This document shows, in pieces, positions 35,401-45,339 of a stretch of 64,000 nucleotides of DNA (the stretch's first letter is position 1; each line of letters opens with the position of its first letter). Under the pieces are notes generated by a model. It ran no database searches. It saw only the letters and a program-made list of their open reading frames with translations, and was not told where the DNA came from. A program made the translations under genes and the position numbers. The stretch is from Stereocaulon alpinum (Eukaryota; Ascomycota; Lecanoromycetes; Lecanorales; Stereocaulaceae): assembly GCA_018257865.1 (NCBI GenBank), contig JAEUBA010000006.1:62001-126000 (forward strand). Reading direction: 5' to 3'.

Positions 35401-36555
35401 AGGATCTCGGATAAGGATTTCGGCGAGTGTTAATAGGCTCATATTTCGAAGCCGATCCTCATGGTGCTCCGCCACGGAAACCACGGTACGTACGACCGCG
35501 TTCGAAAGCTCCTGTACGCCTTCCTTTACATCTAAGAAGGCTCGTACGAACTTGACCGCCTGCTCCCTCTCAATGCTTGCCCTGCTCTCTTTGACAAGGG
35601 ACAAGATCACAAGATTGTCAGTATTCAAGCCACGTATTGTCTTGAGGGATTTCCGGTCAGCAATGGCATGCCTGGTAACTCGGTATCCAGCAGCGACAAC
35701 TTCTCGGCTTTCACTGAGAAGCATGGTTTGCACGCGGAGACCAAAAATGGGCCATGCAAGGTCGTATTTGAGAGTCGGATATCTCTTGAACAATTCAACC
35801 AAATTGTTGGCTCTTTCCACGTAATAGTCAGGTTGCATACCTTCCACTTCAAGCGCCTGCAGTATCTCGGCAAGAATGTAAGTCGGGGACTCCGACTCTT
35901 GTTCAATAGAGGAAAATTGATCCTGCGATAGTCTCTCGTCTTCGGCTGGTGACTTGAGTGGACTTCCTTGGAACAGACCGGATATTCGATCCCTGCTGGG
36001 TGTGGTCGGACGCTTGGCTCGTTCGATTTCATCCTCAAGCTCAGCATTGAGTTCTTGGAGCTTGCGATTGGAAGAAGTAAGCTCGGACTCCACTTTCTGC
36101 CTCTGATCCTTTGTTTGCTTTGCATTCTTCGATATCAAGGCTTCCAACAGGTTCTCAGAGCCAACCTTGATCTTGGTCTCTTTATTGATCTTGTCGCGAA
36201 GTTCGTGTTGCCGCTGTACAGAATCCTTTGCTGCCTCTGTACCAAAGTATTCTCCAGTGGCAAAGGTTCCCAGATCGGCTCTTGGAGTAGGTGCGCGTGA
36301 AAATGTCACATTCTTCAAGTCGGTGCTGAAGCTTCCGGGAGGCTGTCCGGAAGGGGCAAGTGAGGCACCCCGGGGGCCAAATAGCATGGCATTGGCGAGC
36401 GAGCGACCATTTTGTGCATCCCTCCCTGGAGTATATGTTCCATCTTTTGTGCCATATATGTCTCCTGGATCTTGTTGCGACAATGACCGGCCATGTCTAA
36501 AAAGGCTGGCTTGAGTTGGCGTCACGGAGGAGCCCGGTCCAGTGGATTGGCTCAT
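32460..36555 (-). CDS. AVO3: TORC2 subunit Avo3/Ste20/Rictor homologue
   Basis: Four exons: 34831-36555, 32944-34773, 32727-32890, 32460-32676 (introns 57, 53 and 50 bp); 1311 residues. A disordered N-terminus (1-110) is followed by a coiled coil at about 112-183, then helical-repeat Rictor regions: an N-terminal block near 215-600 (EILQALEVEGMQPDYYVERA), a middle block, and near 1160 the Rictor_V signature MRGTAFFVLGLISRS with MEILTEHGWTAA. Rictor/Avo3 scaffolds TOR complex 2, which controls actin, membrane tension and sphingolipid signalling through AGC kinases. Start was set at the first ATG; the ORF runs eight codons further upstream without one. Splices are supported by GLVQALSDLVE and the small C-terminal exons, which keep frame to a natural stop. 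Confidence 0.92.
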
Positions 36556-37324
36556 TACATCCCCTTCGCCGTCATGCAAGCTGACTTAGTCTTTCTCGTA
36601 CCGATGTATTTTCTCCGCGTAGTGTATCCATTTGGTCGCTGGATTGACTAGGCAGGCTGAAGGTACACAGATGGTAAGACCGACTAGGGGACCTATGGAG
36701 ACCAATTCTAGTCCAAATAGGACTCAGACAGCTGGTTAGCAATGCTTAGAACATATCAAATTCATTGCCCTGGCTTGTACGCTGTTTGAGTAGATTGACA
36801 AACGTGAATCGCAAAGGAGGTTCGACTTGGGCAATGAGGGTGTACAACCCGAGTTACACGACGGCAGCTAGTCTCGATCTAGTTCGGGATCTTGGCGATG
36901 CAGCCCTGAGAGAGAGCATGCACGAGGCTGAATGCGATACTGCTGGGTTGAAAGCCATTTGCGGGGGAGTTGCCTGGAAGCTTGGATCATCCCGTGTTCT
37001 GATCGCCTTTGGTATCAGGAGATATCTGAACGGGAAGTACCTTTCGCCATTTGGCTGGATGAAAACAGTTTGAGTAATCTACTGGTGCTTCGGAGCTCGC
37101 CGTTTTACGCATCAAACGTACCGGGTTCCGTTTTCTCTCGAAGCTCCGATTTAGGCTTCAAGCAACGTCTTGATACCTATAAGGACGTTCACATGTTCCA
37201 TTCTATCTTACTGCGAGGTAATTCTTAATTTGGAGACAAGTCGAGGAAGAGACCCTCAACGATAAACAACTATTCTATTCGCATATCTTAACCACACCGC
37301 TTTCCATTCTTTCATTTGCGCACT
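36556..37324. promoter_or_regulatory. Divergent promoter region AVO3 / uricase
   Basis: 770 bp between the two start codons. ORFs of about 100 codons on the plus strand here have no recognisable features. No specific site assigned. Confidence 0.45.
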
Positions 37325-38308
37325 ATGGCGTCAGTATCTGCTGCACAGTATGGCAAGGACAACATCCGAGTCTACAAAGTCCACAAGGATGAAGAGACAG
37401 GTTTTCAGACAGTTGTAGAAATGACGGTATGTGTGCTCTTAAAGGGTGATATCGAGACCTCGTAAGTTTCTAGACTTCCTTGTGAGAATATAAGCTAAAC
37501 CTACATAGCTACACCAAAGCCGATAATAGCGTGGTCGTAGCAACGGACAGCATGAAGAACACGGTTTACATTATGGCAAAGCTTCATCCAGTGACTCCGC
37601 CCGAGCTGTTTGGAGCCATCGTGGCTACTCATTTCGTCGAGACTTACAAACACATTCATTCAGCCGAGGTCAAAGTCAAGGTCCATAGGTGGACACGATT
37701 GACTGTAGATGGTAAACCCCATCCACACTCTTTCTTCCGTGATGGCTCCGAGACGAGGAACGTTGAAGCCACAGCAATCGAAGGCAACGGAATTAGCATC
37801 CGTTCCGCCATTGCAGGTCTTCTGGTGCTCAAAAGTACCGGATCAGCATTCCACACCTTTTATCGTGACGAGTATACTACGCTACCTGACGTCTATGACC
37901 GGATTTTGAGCACTGAAGTGGATTGTGGGTGGAAATGGAGTATGTTCAGCAACATCAAGGCGGTGGCGGGCGCCGTTCCTAAATTCGACAATGCCTGGGA
38001 AGCTGCTCGGAAAATCACTCTTGACACCTTCGCCAAAGAAGTCAGTCCCAGCGTTCAGAATACGCTGTACAAGATGTGTGAGCAGATCATGGCTGCAGTT
38101 CCTGAAATTGCAGCCGTTGATTATTCGTTGCCCAATAAACACTATTTCGAGATAGGTGAGTGGTAAATCAGCTTCCTGTGTACATATTGCTGACATTCAA
38201 GAAGATTTGAGCTGGCACAAAGGTCTCAAGAATACTGGCAAAGATGCTGAGGTATATGCGCCCCAGTCAGACCCTAATGGGTTGATCCAATGCACCGTGT
38301 CTCGATAG
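37325..38308 (+). CDS. uaZ: Uricase (urate oxidase)
   Basis: Three exons: 37325-37461, 37509-38155, 38202-38308 (introns 47 and 46 bp); 296 residues. Splicing gives GDIETSYTKADNSVVVATDS and HYFEIEDLSWHKGLKN, both strongly typical. The proposed catalytic Lys 11 (QYGKDNIRVYK) and Thr 58-Asp 59 (VVATDS) are present, and FVETYKHIHSAEVKV follows. The enzyme converts urate to 5-hydroxyisourate with O2, releasing H2O2, normally in peroxisomes. Oddly, the protein ends GLIQCTVSR at a TAG (38306-38308); fungal uricases usually carry several more residues ending in an SKL-type PTS1. If the TAG were sense the frame would add only about seven residues, still without a PTS1. A missed 3' exon or a real loss is possible. 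Confidence 0.95.
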
Positions 38309-38506
38309 AGTGAGCCAGGGCGCGGCAGGTAAGACTTTTGGAGTTACTGTTCACTGTACACTATTATAGCATCCACTCGAATATAGCACCCATTGGTAAA
38401 GTAAGCATATGCGTGTAGATGAGCGTTTCACACTGAAAGCCTGTAGAGTGAACCCATCCATGACGCCTTAGAATGCCTCTCCAAACCTTTTGCAGTTCGC
38501 TCAATG

Positions 38507-39121
38507 CTATATCGACTTCTGCCTCAAGACGTCCGTCTTCACCTCTGATTCTGGCTTCGGTACACGTCCATCAAACTTTATGAAATTCTCCTTGTACGGA
38601 TGCAACTCCCCTTCAAAGACTAGCGTCCACTCATCAGCAAGCGGAACCTCTCTCACCCATCCCCAGAACAAACTCACCCTTCAACCTTTCCAACCTGGGC
38701 TTCCTCAATCTATTCTTTGGCAACATCCCACTAACCGCCCTTTTCAAGATCTCTCCGCCGCCCCATTTCCTCATCATACTCTCCATATTCAAACTCTTCA
38801 GGGCCCCAGGTCTTGTAGTCTGCTTATAATAGAGCTTCTGCTGCATTTTCTTGCCCGTAGCATAGACGTCTGTACAATTGGTAGCGACGACGTAGTCACC
38901 ACAGTCGGTAGAGGGGTCCCAGATAGGTTTGTGCTTGCCCATTAAGATGATGGCGATTTGTGAGGCGAGACGGCCGAGAGGGGGCGTGCCGGGTGTAGAT
39001 AGGGAGACATGGTGCCAGGCGCGGGAGTAGGCTAGGCGTGTCTGTGGGAGGGAGTGGGTTAATCAGGGTATGTAGAGCTATGGGGGTTTGAAAAGTATAC
39101 TTTGCCTATTGTTTGCGACAT
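38507..39121 (-). CDS. MRPL23: Mitochondrial large-subunit ribosomal protein uL13m (MRPL23)
   Basis: Three exons: a 21-nt first exon 39101-39121, then 38678-39041 and 38507-38619 (introns 59 and 58 bp); 165 residues, the yeast Mrpl23 size. The protein begins MSQTIGKTRLAYSRAWHHVS, continues GRLASQIAIILMGKHKP and DCGDYVVATNCTDVYATGKK, then the L13 signature KWGGGEILKRAVSGMLPKNR, and ends HPYKENFIKFDGRVPKPE. It is a component of the mitochondrial 54S subunit. There is little or no N-terminal presequence beyond the conserved start, as in yeast. Divergent from CCS1. Confidence 0.95.
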
Positions 39122-39548
39122 AATGGGCTAGATGTCACCGCTGCATTGGGCCAGCCTCTTAGGCGCGGCAGCGACTCGAAGGTATTGAAGAGCTGAGTCG
39201 AGAATGAATCAGGTCCAGTGATAGAGGATAATTGTTAAGGTCCTGCGCGTGGCCAAAAGTTACTGTAAATTGAATGCTAGTTCTATTTTCCGGCGGCAGC
39301 GAGGTCAAGTCCCGTCCTCGGCTCAATTGGAATTTTCCGATTTCAAATCCCCTCCCACATCATCAACATGATGAACTCCCGCAATCTCTGCCTTTCGTGT
39401 TCGGGGACTCTTACATTCTATGTATACCCGCCTTGATACTATACTATGAGCAATTGGCTCTTAAAGCGAACTCTCTAGACCAGCGCAGCCTGCCTCAGCC
39501 GGAACCCTCCACTATAGCTTCTTTCCTAAATCCAACAACACAAACAAG
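39122..39548. promoter_or_regulatory. Divergent promoter region MRPL23 / CCS1
   Basis: 427 bp between start codons of two divergently transcribed genes. No individual element is assigned. Confidence 0.5.
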
Positions 39549-40280
39549 ATGGCATTACCAGCCTACCCAGCAACCTTCTCCGTCCCCATGACCTGCGACG
39601 CCTGCATCAAAGACATATCCGGCGCCCTCTCCACCCTTCCAGGCATCGAAAAGACCGAATTCTCGCTCCCAGACCAGATCCTCACCACAACATCCACCAC
39701 GCCCCCTTCAGAGATCATATCCGCAATCCAATCAATTGGCCGGCCAGCAATACTACGCGGCTCAGGCGGTGCCAATAGCGCTGCAGTCTGTATACTTGAG
39801 ACGCCACCTCCCCAATCACCGCTCACAGTGCCGGAACCATCGCCTGTAAGGGGGCTGGCGAGACTGATACAGTTGAGTGAGAGAATTACGCTGCTAGATA
39901 TGACATTGACTGGGCTGCCGGAGGGGAGTTATGTGGCGAGTATAAGACAGAGTGGGGATATCTCGCAGGGTGCGAAGAGCATGGGTGGTATCTTTACTGG
40001 GTTTGAGGGGAATAGAAAGGGAGAGCTGGGAAGGTTGGACGTGGATGCAAGTGGAAGGGGGTCGCTGATCGGGGAGGTGGACTGGAGGATCTGGGAGATG
40101 GTGGGGAGGGGGATTCATGTTGAAAAGGTTAGGGAGAATGAGCAGAACGATGACTCGATTGTGATGGGAGTGGTCGCGAGGAGTGCAGGAGTATGGGAGA
40201 ATGAGAAGGTGGTTTGTGGTTGTAGTGGCAAGACTGTGTGGGAGGAGCGGGAGGAGATGATTGGGAGAGGAATGCTCTGA
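39549..40280 (+). CDS. CCS1: Copper chaperone for Cu,Zn superoxide dismutase
   Basis: Single exon, 243 residues, close to yeast Ccs1. Domain I is an HMA fold with the copper motif MTCDAC (residues 14-19, Cys 16 and 19). Domain II (about 80-215) is SOD-like (LTLTGLPEGSYVASIRQSGDIS, HVEKVRENE) but lacks the full metal-ligand set of a dismutase. Domain III has the CGC motif at 223-225 that transfers copper and forms the disulphide in Sod1. It acts in cytosol and mitochondrial intermembrane space. Confidence 0.95.
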   Translation: MALPAYPATFSVPMTCDACIKDISGALSTLPGIEKTEFSLPDQILTTTSTTPPSEIISAIQSIGRPAILRGSGGANSAAVCILETPPPQSPLTVPEPSPVRGLARLIQLSERITLLDMTLTGLPEGSYVASIRQSGDISQGAKSMGGIFTGFEGNRKGELGRLDVDASGRGSLIGEVDWRIWEMVGRGIHVEKVRENEQNDDSIVMGVVARSAGVWENEKVVCGCSGKTVWEEREEMIGRGML

Positions 40281-40585
40281 GGAACATGTAAGAAGTCTGC
40301 CAGTCAACAAGCCTGCTCCGCGTTAATGTACCCTTCGTTTCCGGAACGCCGCGCCCGAGTTTCCCGTCTTATGCACATTCATGAGGGCCCATTCAGCTCA
40401 TCACTCTAGTGGTACCGTGTCCATACTGCGCTCTGCATTCCCGGACTTTTCCCATTCCTTTACGCCTTCTTCATGTTGCCCAGAATTGGTAACATCGCCG
40501 CCCAACTCGAGAAACGTGACTTCACTCTACCGCTAGAAGCATCAACGACCCTGACAGATTCAGCGGGCAGCTGGATGGGTTATTA
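40281..40585. other. Convergent 3' spacer
   Basis: About 300 bp between CCS1 and the first cold-shock-domain gene; nothing else seen. Confidence 0.5.
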
Positions 40586-40819
40586 TCATGAAACTACTTG
40601 CCTCACATCGGTCTTGTCTACGTCAACCTCAACCTCTATGGCTCTCCCATAATGTCCGTTCGAGAAGCTCACTGTTTGTCCTATCCTTAATCGCTGCTTG
40701 TTCTTGACATCCCGTAAAGCCACATGCAAGTGTCGGCCTCCATCCTCGGGCTTAATAAAGCCGAATTTGGCATGACGGCTCCAGCTTGCAACAGTTCCGG
40801 TATAACGTGGTGGAGACAT
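40586..40819 (-). CDS. Small cold-shock-domain protein (copy 1)
   Basis: Intronless, 77 residues, with an ATG start. Residues 8-65 align along the whole length of a bacterial-type cold-shock fold: GTVASWSRHAKFGFIKPEDGG matches the beta1-RNP1 strand, LHVALRDV the RNP2 position, and GQTVSFSNGHYGRAIEVEV the last strands. RNP1 keeps the aromatic FGFI core, but RNP2 is LHVAL instead of the usual FVH-type motif. It is probably an OB-fold nucleic-acid-binding protein of cytosol or nucleus. About 40% identical (23 of 58 residues by eye) to the next gene upstream, so the two are tandem duplicates. Free-standing cold-shock proteins are uncommon in fungi. Partial conservation of binding residues makes function uncertain. 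Confidence 0.72.
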   Translation of the reverse strand: MSPPRYTGTVASWSRHAKFGFIKPEDGGRHLHVALRDVKNKQRLRIGQTVSFSNGHYGRAIEVEVDVDKTDVRQVVS

Positions 40820-41341
40820 CTACGAGTATATGGGACAAGGACGAGGGTACAGACGGGAAGAGTGAAGATTAGAATCGCCAAGTCGATAGGGTTACTGGCT
40901 ATCAAGGTGTACGCACTTTGGGGTATGATTCTGATGCGTATCAATGCCCGAAGCGTGTCATGAAGAATTTTCCCTACTATACTAGCACATCTCGTGAATG
41001 CATGTAGAAGTGAGGTCAAGGAGTGGCACTGACAAGCCCCCTTATTCACTTGCGGACTGATCATGGGTCGCTCTTTCTGGTGATACAAGACTTCCCAGAT
41101 GATGTCAGCGTGCTGCGATGACATCAAAAGATGGATTCCAACATGCGAAATATCTTCAGACCAAGAGTGCCCGTTATCATCTGCAAAGTCTATCATTTGC
41201 CTCGCATTCTCTAATTGTTCATGACTTCGGGAGTAAGAACAGTGCTGATATATATCTTTCCCGTTGGTGTTAGCATGCTGCTACTGCTGCTCGTGTATCC
41301 AGACATCCTGTGATGATATCAGCTCTGCACCTCACAAGAAT
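40820..41341. other. Spacer between tandem cold-shock genes
   Basis: 522 bp; presumably the copy 1 promoter. No other feature seen. Confidence 0.5.
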
Positions 41342-41584
41342 TCAGATCCAATTCCCGTACCTCGGTTCTTCCCTGTTGACCTCAGCGACGACCTCGACCT
41401 CAACAGCTCTGTCTTGGCCGTCCTTCGTGAATGTTACAGCACTTCCGGCCAATGGATGCTGCTCGCTTTCGATGTCCGCCAGGACGACAGTCAAGTCAGG
41501 ACCTCCATCTTGGGGTACAATGCGGCCGTTTCCCGGATCTTCATTCCATAACTTAATAGTTCCGAATTGGCGTGAAGAGGACAT
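41342..41584 (-). CDS. Small cold-shock-domain protein (copy 2, diverged)
   Basis: Intronless, 80 residues, ATG start. Residues 8-65 align gap-free with copy 1: shared positions include G-T-[IV]-x-x-W at the start, the PxDGG turn, L-x-V-x-L-x-D and RA-[IV]-EVEV at the end. The RNP1 site reads GNGRIV and RNP2 LTVVL, so nearly all surface aromatics used by cold-shock proteins to stack on nucleic acid are gone. The fold may be kept while RNA binding is weakened or altered, or the protein may bind another partner. Same strand as copy 1 with independent promoter room, so it is not an operon. Confidence 0.66.
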   Translation of the reverse strand: MSSSRQFGTIKLWNEDPGNGRIVPQDGGPDLTVVLADIESEQHPLAGSAVTFTKDGQDRAVEVEVVAEVNREEPRYGNWI

Positions 41585-41964
41585 TGCGGTTAGTGAGTGG
41601 GGAGGCTGGCTTGATTGTTTGTAGTAAAGAAAAGAGATAGGGGTGAAGATGTGCAGGAACGCTATCTTTCGAAGGTGGCAACTCCTCTTTCTGCTTCTAT
41701 TGTACGCCTGCCAGCCATAGAATCTTGGCCCATTGTTGTACTAGCTATGGGCTGCGAGGATCTCCAGCGACAAATTCGATAGCATGATCATGATATTGAG
41801 GCAAGGATCTTGTATCGTGGCATCAAGGTCGATTGTCGCAGTGGCTTCGGATAGATGCATCTGATATCCGAGTATGCCCTTTTGGCGCCTTGGGAATACT
41901 ACGAACGGACCATCTGAATGTATTAGAGCTTTGCGGAAATATCTTGATCTTAGACCTCAACAGT
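41585..41964. other. Spacer between cold-shock copy 2 and kinase 3' end
   Basis: 380 bp; nothing recognised. Confidence 0.5.
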
Positions 41965-43486
41965 CTATATAAGCTTCAAAGCAAAACCTCCACCAACTTC
42001 TTCTTCATCCCTGTTCGCAAATATACCGCTGAAGTCAACTGCTTCGCCTACAATCCTGGGCGCATCACCTCTCTTAGGCGCGCTTGGACTGGCAACCCTC
42101 CTCCGCTTCTCCTGGCCGGCTTTTGAAGGGAATGTAGGGAACATGACCGTGCTCTTTGGTTTCGGATCTTCTTGGAAATAGAGGTGGGTAAGGACCTCCT
42201 TGGCCGTGGGCCTTTGAGCTGGGTTGAGGGATAGAAGAGAGGTCAGGAGAGCGGTGCCGGCGGTGGTGAGAAGAGGGAACCTAGCGCGAATGACGGCGCC
42301 GGTGGTTTGGGTCGTGTTGGGAAGACGGAGAGAGCGGGCGTTTGGAAGGCGTTTGAAGCCAGGCCAGGCTACTTCAGTGGGGATTCCACAGAGCTCAAAG
42401 ATCTGCCACGTGTATTAGCATATGCAATTAGAACATACTTGGCTCTCTAAAAGTATCATTACCTTTGAAAGCTGATCGACTTCGTTCTTGCCTTGCAGCA
42501 AAGGCTGCTTCGTTAAGAGCTCGCCGAAAATACAACCAACACTCCACAGATCGATCTCGGCACCGTATTTCTCGGCGCCAAGGAGGAGCTCTGGAGCACG
42601 GTACCACAAGGTAACGACTAGCTGAGTGAGCTTCGGTGGTGGATCACCGTAGTATCTTGCCATGCCGAAGTCTGCTACCTTCATCTGACCTCTGTTGTTC
42701 ATGAGCAGATTAGATGTTTTCAAGTCGCGATGTAGTATCCAGTTGCTGTGTAGATATTCGACAGCGGATGTAAGCTGTAGCAACAAAGTCTTGATCTCTG
42801 AGGGCGAGAACCCATCGAGCATGTCTTCTTGTAGAGTCTTGAGGTCGTGTTCCAGGAAGTCCATCACAAGGAAAACACTGGTCTTGAAGATCAGCCTTCA
42901 AAGATAGGTGCGAGAGGATAACAATTCCAGTGACTTACTTGTCCAATTGGTCTCCCATGATGACCTCTCTTAGGGCGACAATATTCTCATGCCTCGATGC
43001 CATCAAGGTTTGTATTTCACGTAGACCTGTCACTGGGAAACCATCATTCGCATTCTCCATCTTGAGCTTCTTTAGAGCAACGATTTCCCCGGTAGCTGTC
43101 TCTTTCGCACGTGATACCCATCCATAAGAGCCCTCCTCGATATGGTTCAGCTTCTCGAAGTTGTCGACGTGCCGGCATGGGCCCCATTCCAGTGCTGGAA
43201 AGCGTACGAGGTTTGCTGCGGCAGGCTCGACTGTAGCTGTATTCCGCTCCGGGGAGAGTCTTCTTCGTTTAAAAGGACGATCAGACTCTCCGTTGAGTCC
43301 CTCATGGCCCTTTGTGCCGACATCTATTGCAGCTGCATTCTTCTTGCGTGAACTTTCTTCCCCCTCAAGTCTCCGCTGCCTTTCCGCCTTTGCTTTTCTC
43401 TTCAATTCTTTCTCCCGTTTACGCTGAGCTTCCAGAACAGCATCTTCTTCATCATCGGCCCACCGCGACTTCACCTGACTCGCCAT
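41965..43486 (-). CDS. Cyclin-dependent kinase, CDK11/PITSLRE type
   Basis: Three exons: 42939-43486, 42463-42877, 41965-42402 (introns 61 and 60 bp); 466 residues. A charged Arg/Lys/Glu-rich N-terminus (1-90, with likely nuclear signals KRKAKAERQRR and FKRRRLSPE) precedes the kinase domain: glycine loop EEGSYGWV (117-124), Lys in IVALKKLKM, cyclin-binding helix PVTGLRE (151-157, the PITSLRE equivalent), HRDLKTSN (232-239), DFG 252-254, VVTLWYRAPELLLG and DLWSVGCIFGE. Relatives act with cyclin L in transcription and splicing control. The acceptor giving QLDNVFLVMDFLEHD was chosen because it matches the family exactly; another in-frame acceptor would add residues. Divergent from NDUFAF7 across only 142 bp. 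Confidence 0.93.
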
Positions 43487-43628
43487 GTCGAGGAATGGTG
43501 GGGTGCGTCACCCAGTGTTGGCAGAAGTTAACGTTTGAATACCGTAGTGACCGTTACCGGTGCTCCGTCTTCACTATGAATTTCATGATGTGACTTCCCT
43601 TACAACCCGTTGCCAGTCTATCTTTGAT
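43487..43628. promoter_or_regulatory. Very short bidirectional promoter, CDK11-like / NDUFAF7
   Basis: Only 142 bp lie between the two start codons, so both transcripts must start within or beyond a shared element. No TATA box is evident. Confidence 0.55.
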
Positions 43629-45339
43629 ATGAGCATTCGAGCTGTTGCAGGGCTAACTGGATGCTCGCGGTCAATTGCGAGGGGGTCTCTGGGATGGAAG
43701 CTCTCAACAAGGCTGCGATGGTCCTCATCTTCAGCTCGGCAGTGGTCCACGCCATTAGCCAAGAACATCGCTGAAGCAATCTCTGTGAGAACCTAAGACC
43801 TGCCACTCAATGCATTGACTTATGCCTTCGCTAGGCTACTGGCCCAATATCGATTGCGGCTTACATGCGCCAATGCCTCACTTCTCCTGATGGTGGCTAC
43901 TACACTTCACGTACTGATGGCAAGGACCAATTTGGCCAGAAAGGAGACTTCATCACCTCGCCCGAGATTTCCCAAATGTTCGGAGAGCTTCTGGGAATCT
44001 GGCTCGTGGCAGAGTGGATGGCGCAAGGCAGAATCAGTAGTGGGGTGGAGATCCTGGAAGTTGGTCCTGGACGAGGGACACTTATGGATGATATGTTACG
44101 GGTATGGTAAGGAAACTGCTTCAGACATGTGAGAGGTATGGCTAACAGGAGGCATAGACAATCAGCAACTTCAAGCCATTAGCGTCGAGCATCGAAGCAG
44201 TTTATCTCATTGAGGCCAGCCCAGCGTTGAGGGACGCCCAGAAGCAATTGCTCTGCGGGGATGCTTCCTTTGATGAGATTGACATTGGGTTCCAAAGTAC
44301 AAGCAAGTATGAAAGACTACCGATCGTCTGGTGTGAGGACATACGCTTTGTGCCCAACGGTAGAAAATCCTTTCCATAGGTCGTGAAGCCTACTTAATAA
44401 CAATAATTGATAGATGCCACCAAAACGCCCTTCATCTTCGCCCACGAATTCTTTGACGCTCTTCCAATCCATGCCTTCCAGTCAGTCCCACCAAACCCGA
44501 ATGAGGCCACTCAAATTCTTGACACCCCAACGGGGTCTATCCCTCTTTCCAAACCGACGTCTCAATCGAAATATCCCCAATGGCGCGAACTTGTTATCAC
44601 TCCCACGCCTCCGCCGTTGAACATTACCACCAGCACGTCGTCGACGACCGCGAAATCCACCCCAGATTTTCAACTTTCCTTGTCCAAAGCTTCGAACCCC
44701 AATTCACTCCTACTTCCCACACTGTCTCAACGCTACAAAGCACTTCTCCCAACACCGGGCTCTGTTATCGAGATATCTCCTGAATCCCATTCATACGCTG
44801 CAGAGTTTGCCCGTCGGATAGGTGGATCACCCCCCACGCCTACCGCCAAAACCTCTCCCTCAACTGAACAACCCACACCCAGGTCGACAACCACATCCAC
44901 ACCATCAGGTGCAGCCTTGATTCTCGACTATGGACCTGCCCACACTATTCCGACCTCAAGTCTTCGCGGTATCCGATCTCACAGACCCGTCTCTCCCTTC
45001 AGAGACCCCGGCCTGGTTGACATCAGCGCCGATGTCGACTTTATGGCTTTGACGGAAGCAGCACTAGCAGCAAGTCCTGGAATTGAAGTACATGGGCCTG
45101 TGGAGCAAGGCTTCTGGTTAGAGAGTATGGGAATCAGGGAGAGGGGTGAATTGCTTTGTCAAGGATTGGACAAGACTGGAGGAGACGGGGTTGAAGAGGC
45201 CAAGAAAAGAGTAAGAGGAGCGATCGAGAGGTTGGTAGAGAGAGGAGGTGGAAGCATGGGGAAGATATATAAAGCTTTGGCTATTGTGCCTGAGAGGAGT
45301 GGAAAGAGGCCGGTTGGTTTCGGAGGGGGTATGGATTGA
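43629..45339 (+). CDS. NDUFAF7: Mitochondrial complex I assembly methyltransferase (NDUFAF7/MidA family)
   Basis: Four exons: 43629-43784, 43835-44101, 44158-44359, 44414-45339 (introns 50, 56 and 54 bp); 516 residues. The N-terminus is Arg/Ser-rich without acidic residues, a likely mitochondrial presequence. Family blocks: GPISIAAYMRQCLTSPDGGYY, KGDFITSPEISQMFGELLGIW, the SAM-binding loop EVGPGRGTLMDDMLR, IFAHEFFDALPIHAFQ, and ALILDYGPAH near the end. The family symmetrically dimethylates an arginine of the NDUFS2 subunit during complex I assembly. A Pro/Thr/Ser-rich insert (about 240-330) separates the two halves, longer than in animals. Start chosen at MSIRAVAGLTG; a longer upstream frame exists but lacks conservation. 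Confidence 0.92.

Noticed and set aside
39894..40310. 138-codon minus-strand ORF
   Set aside because: Antisense shadow of CCS1.
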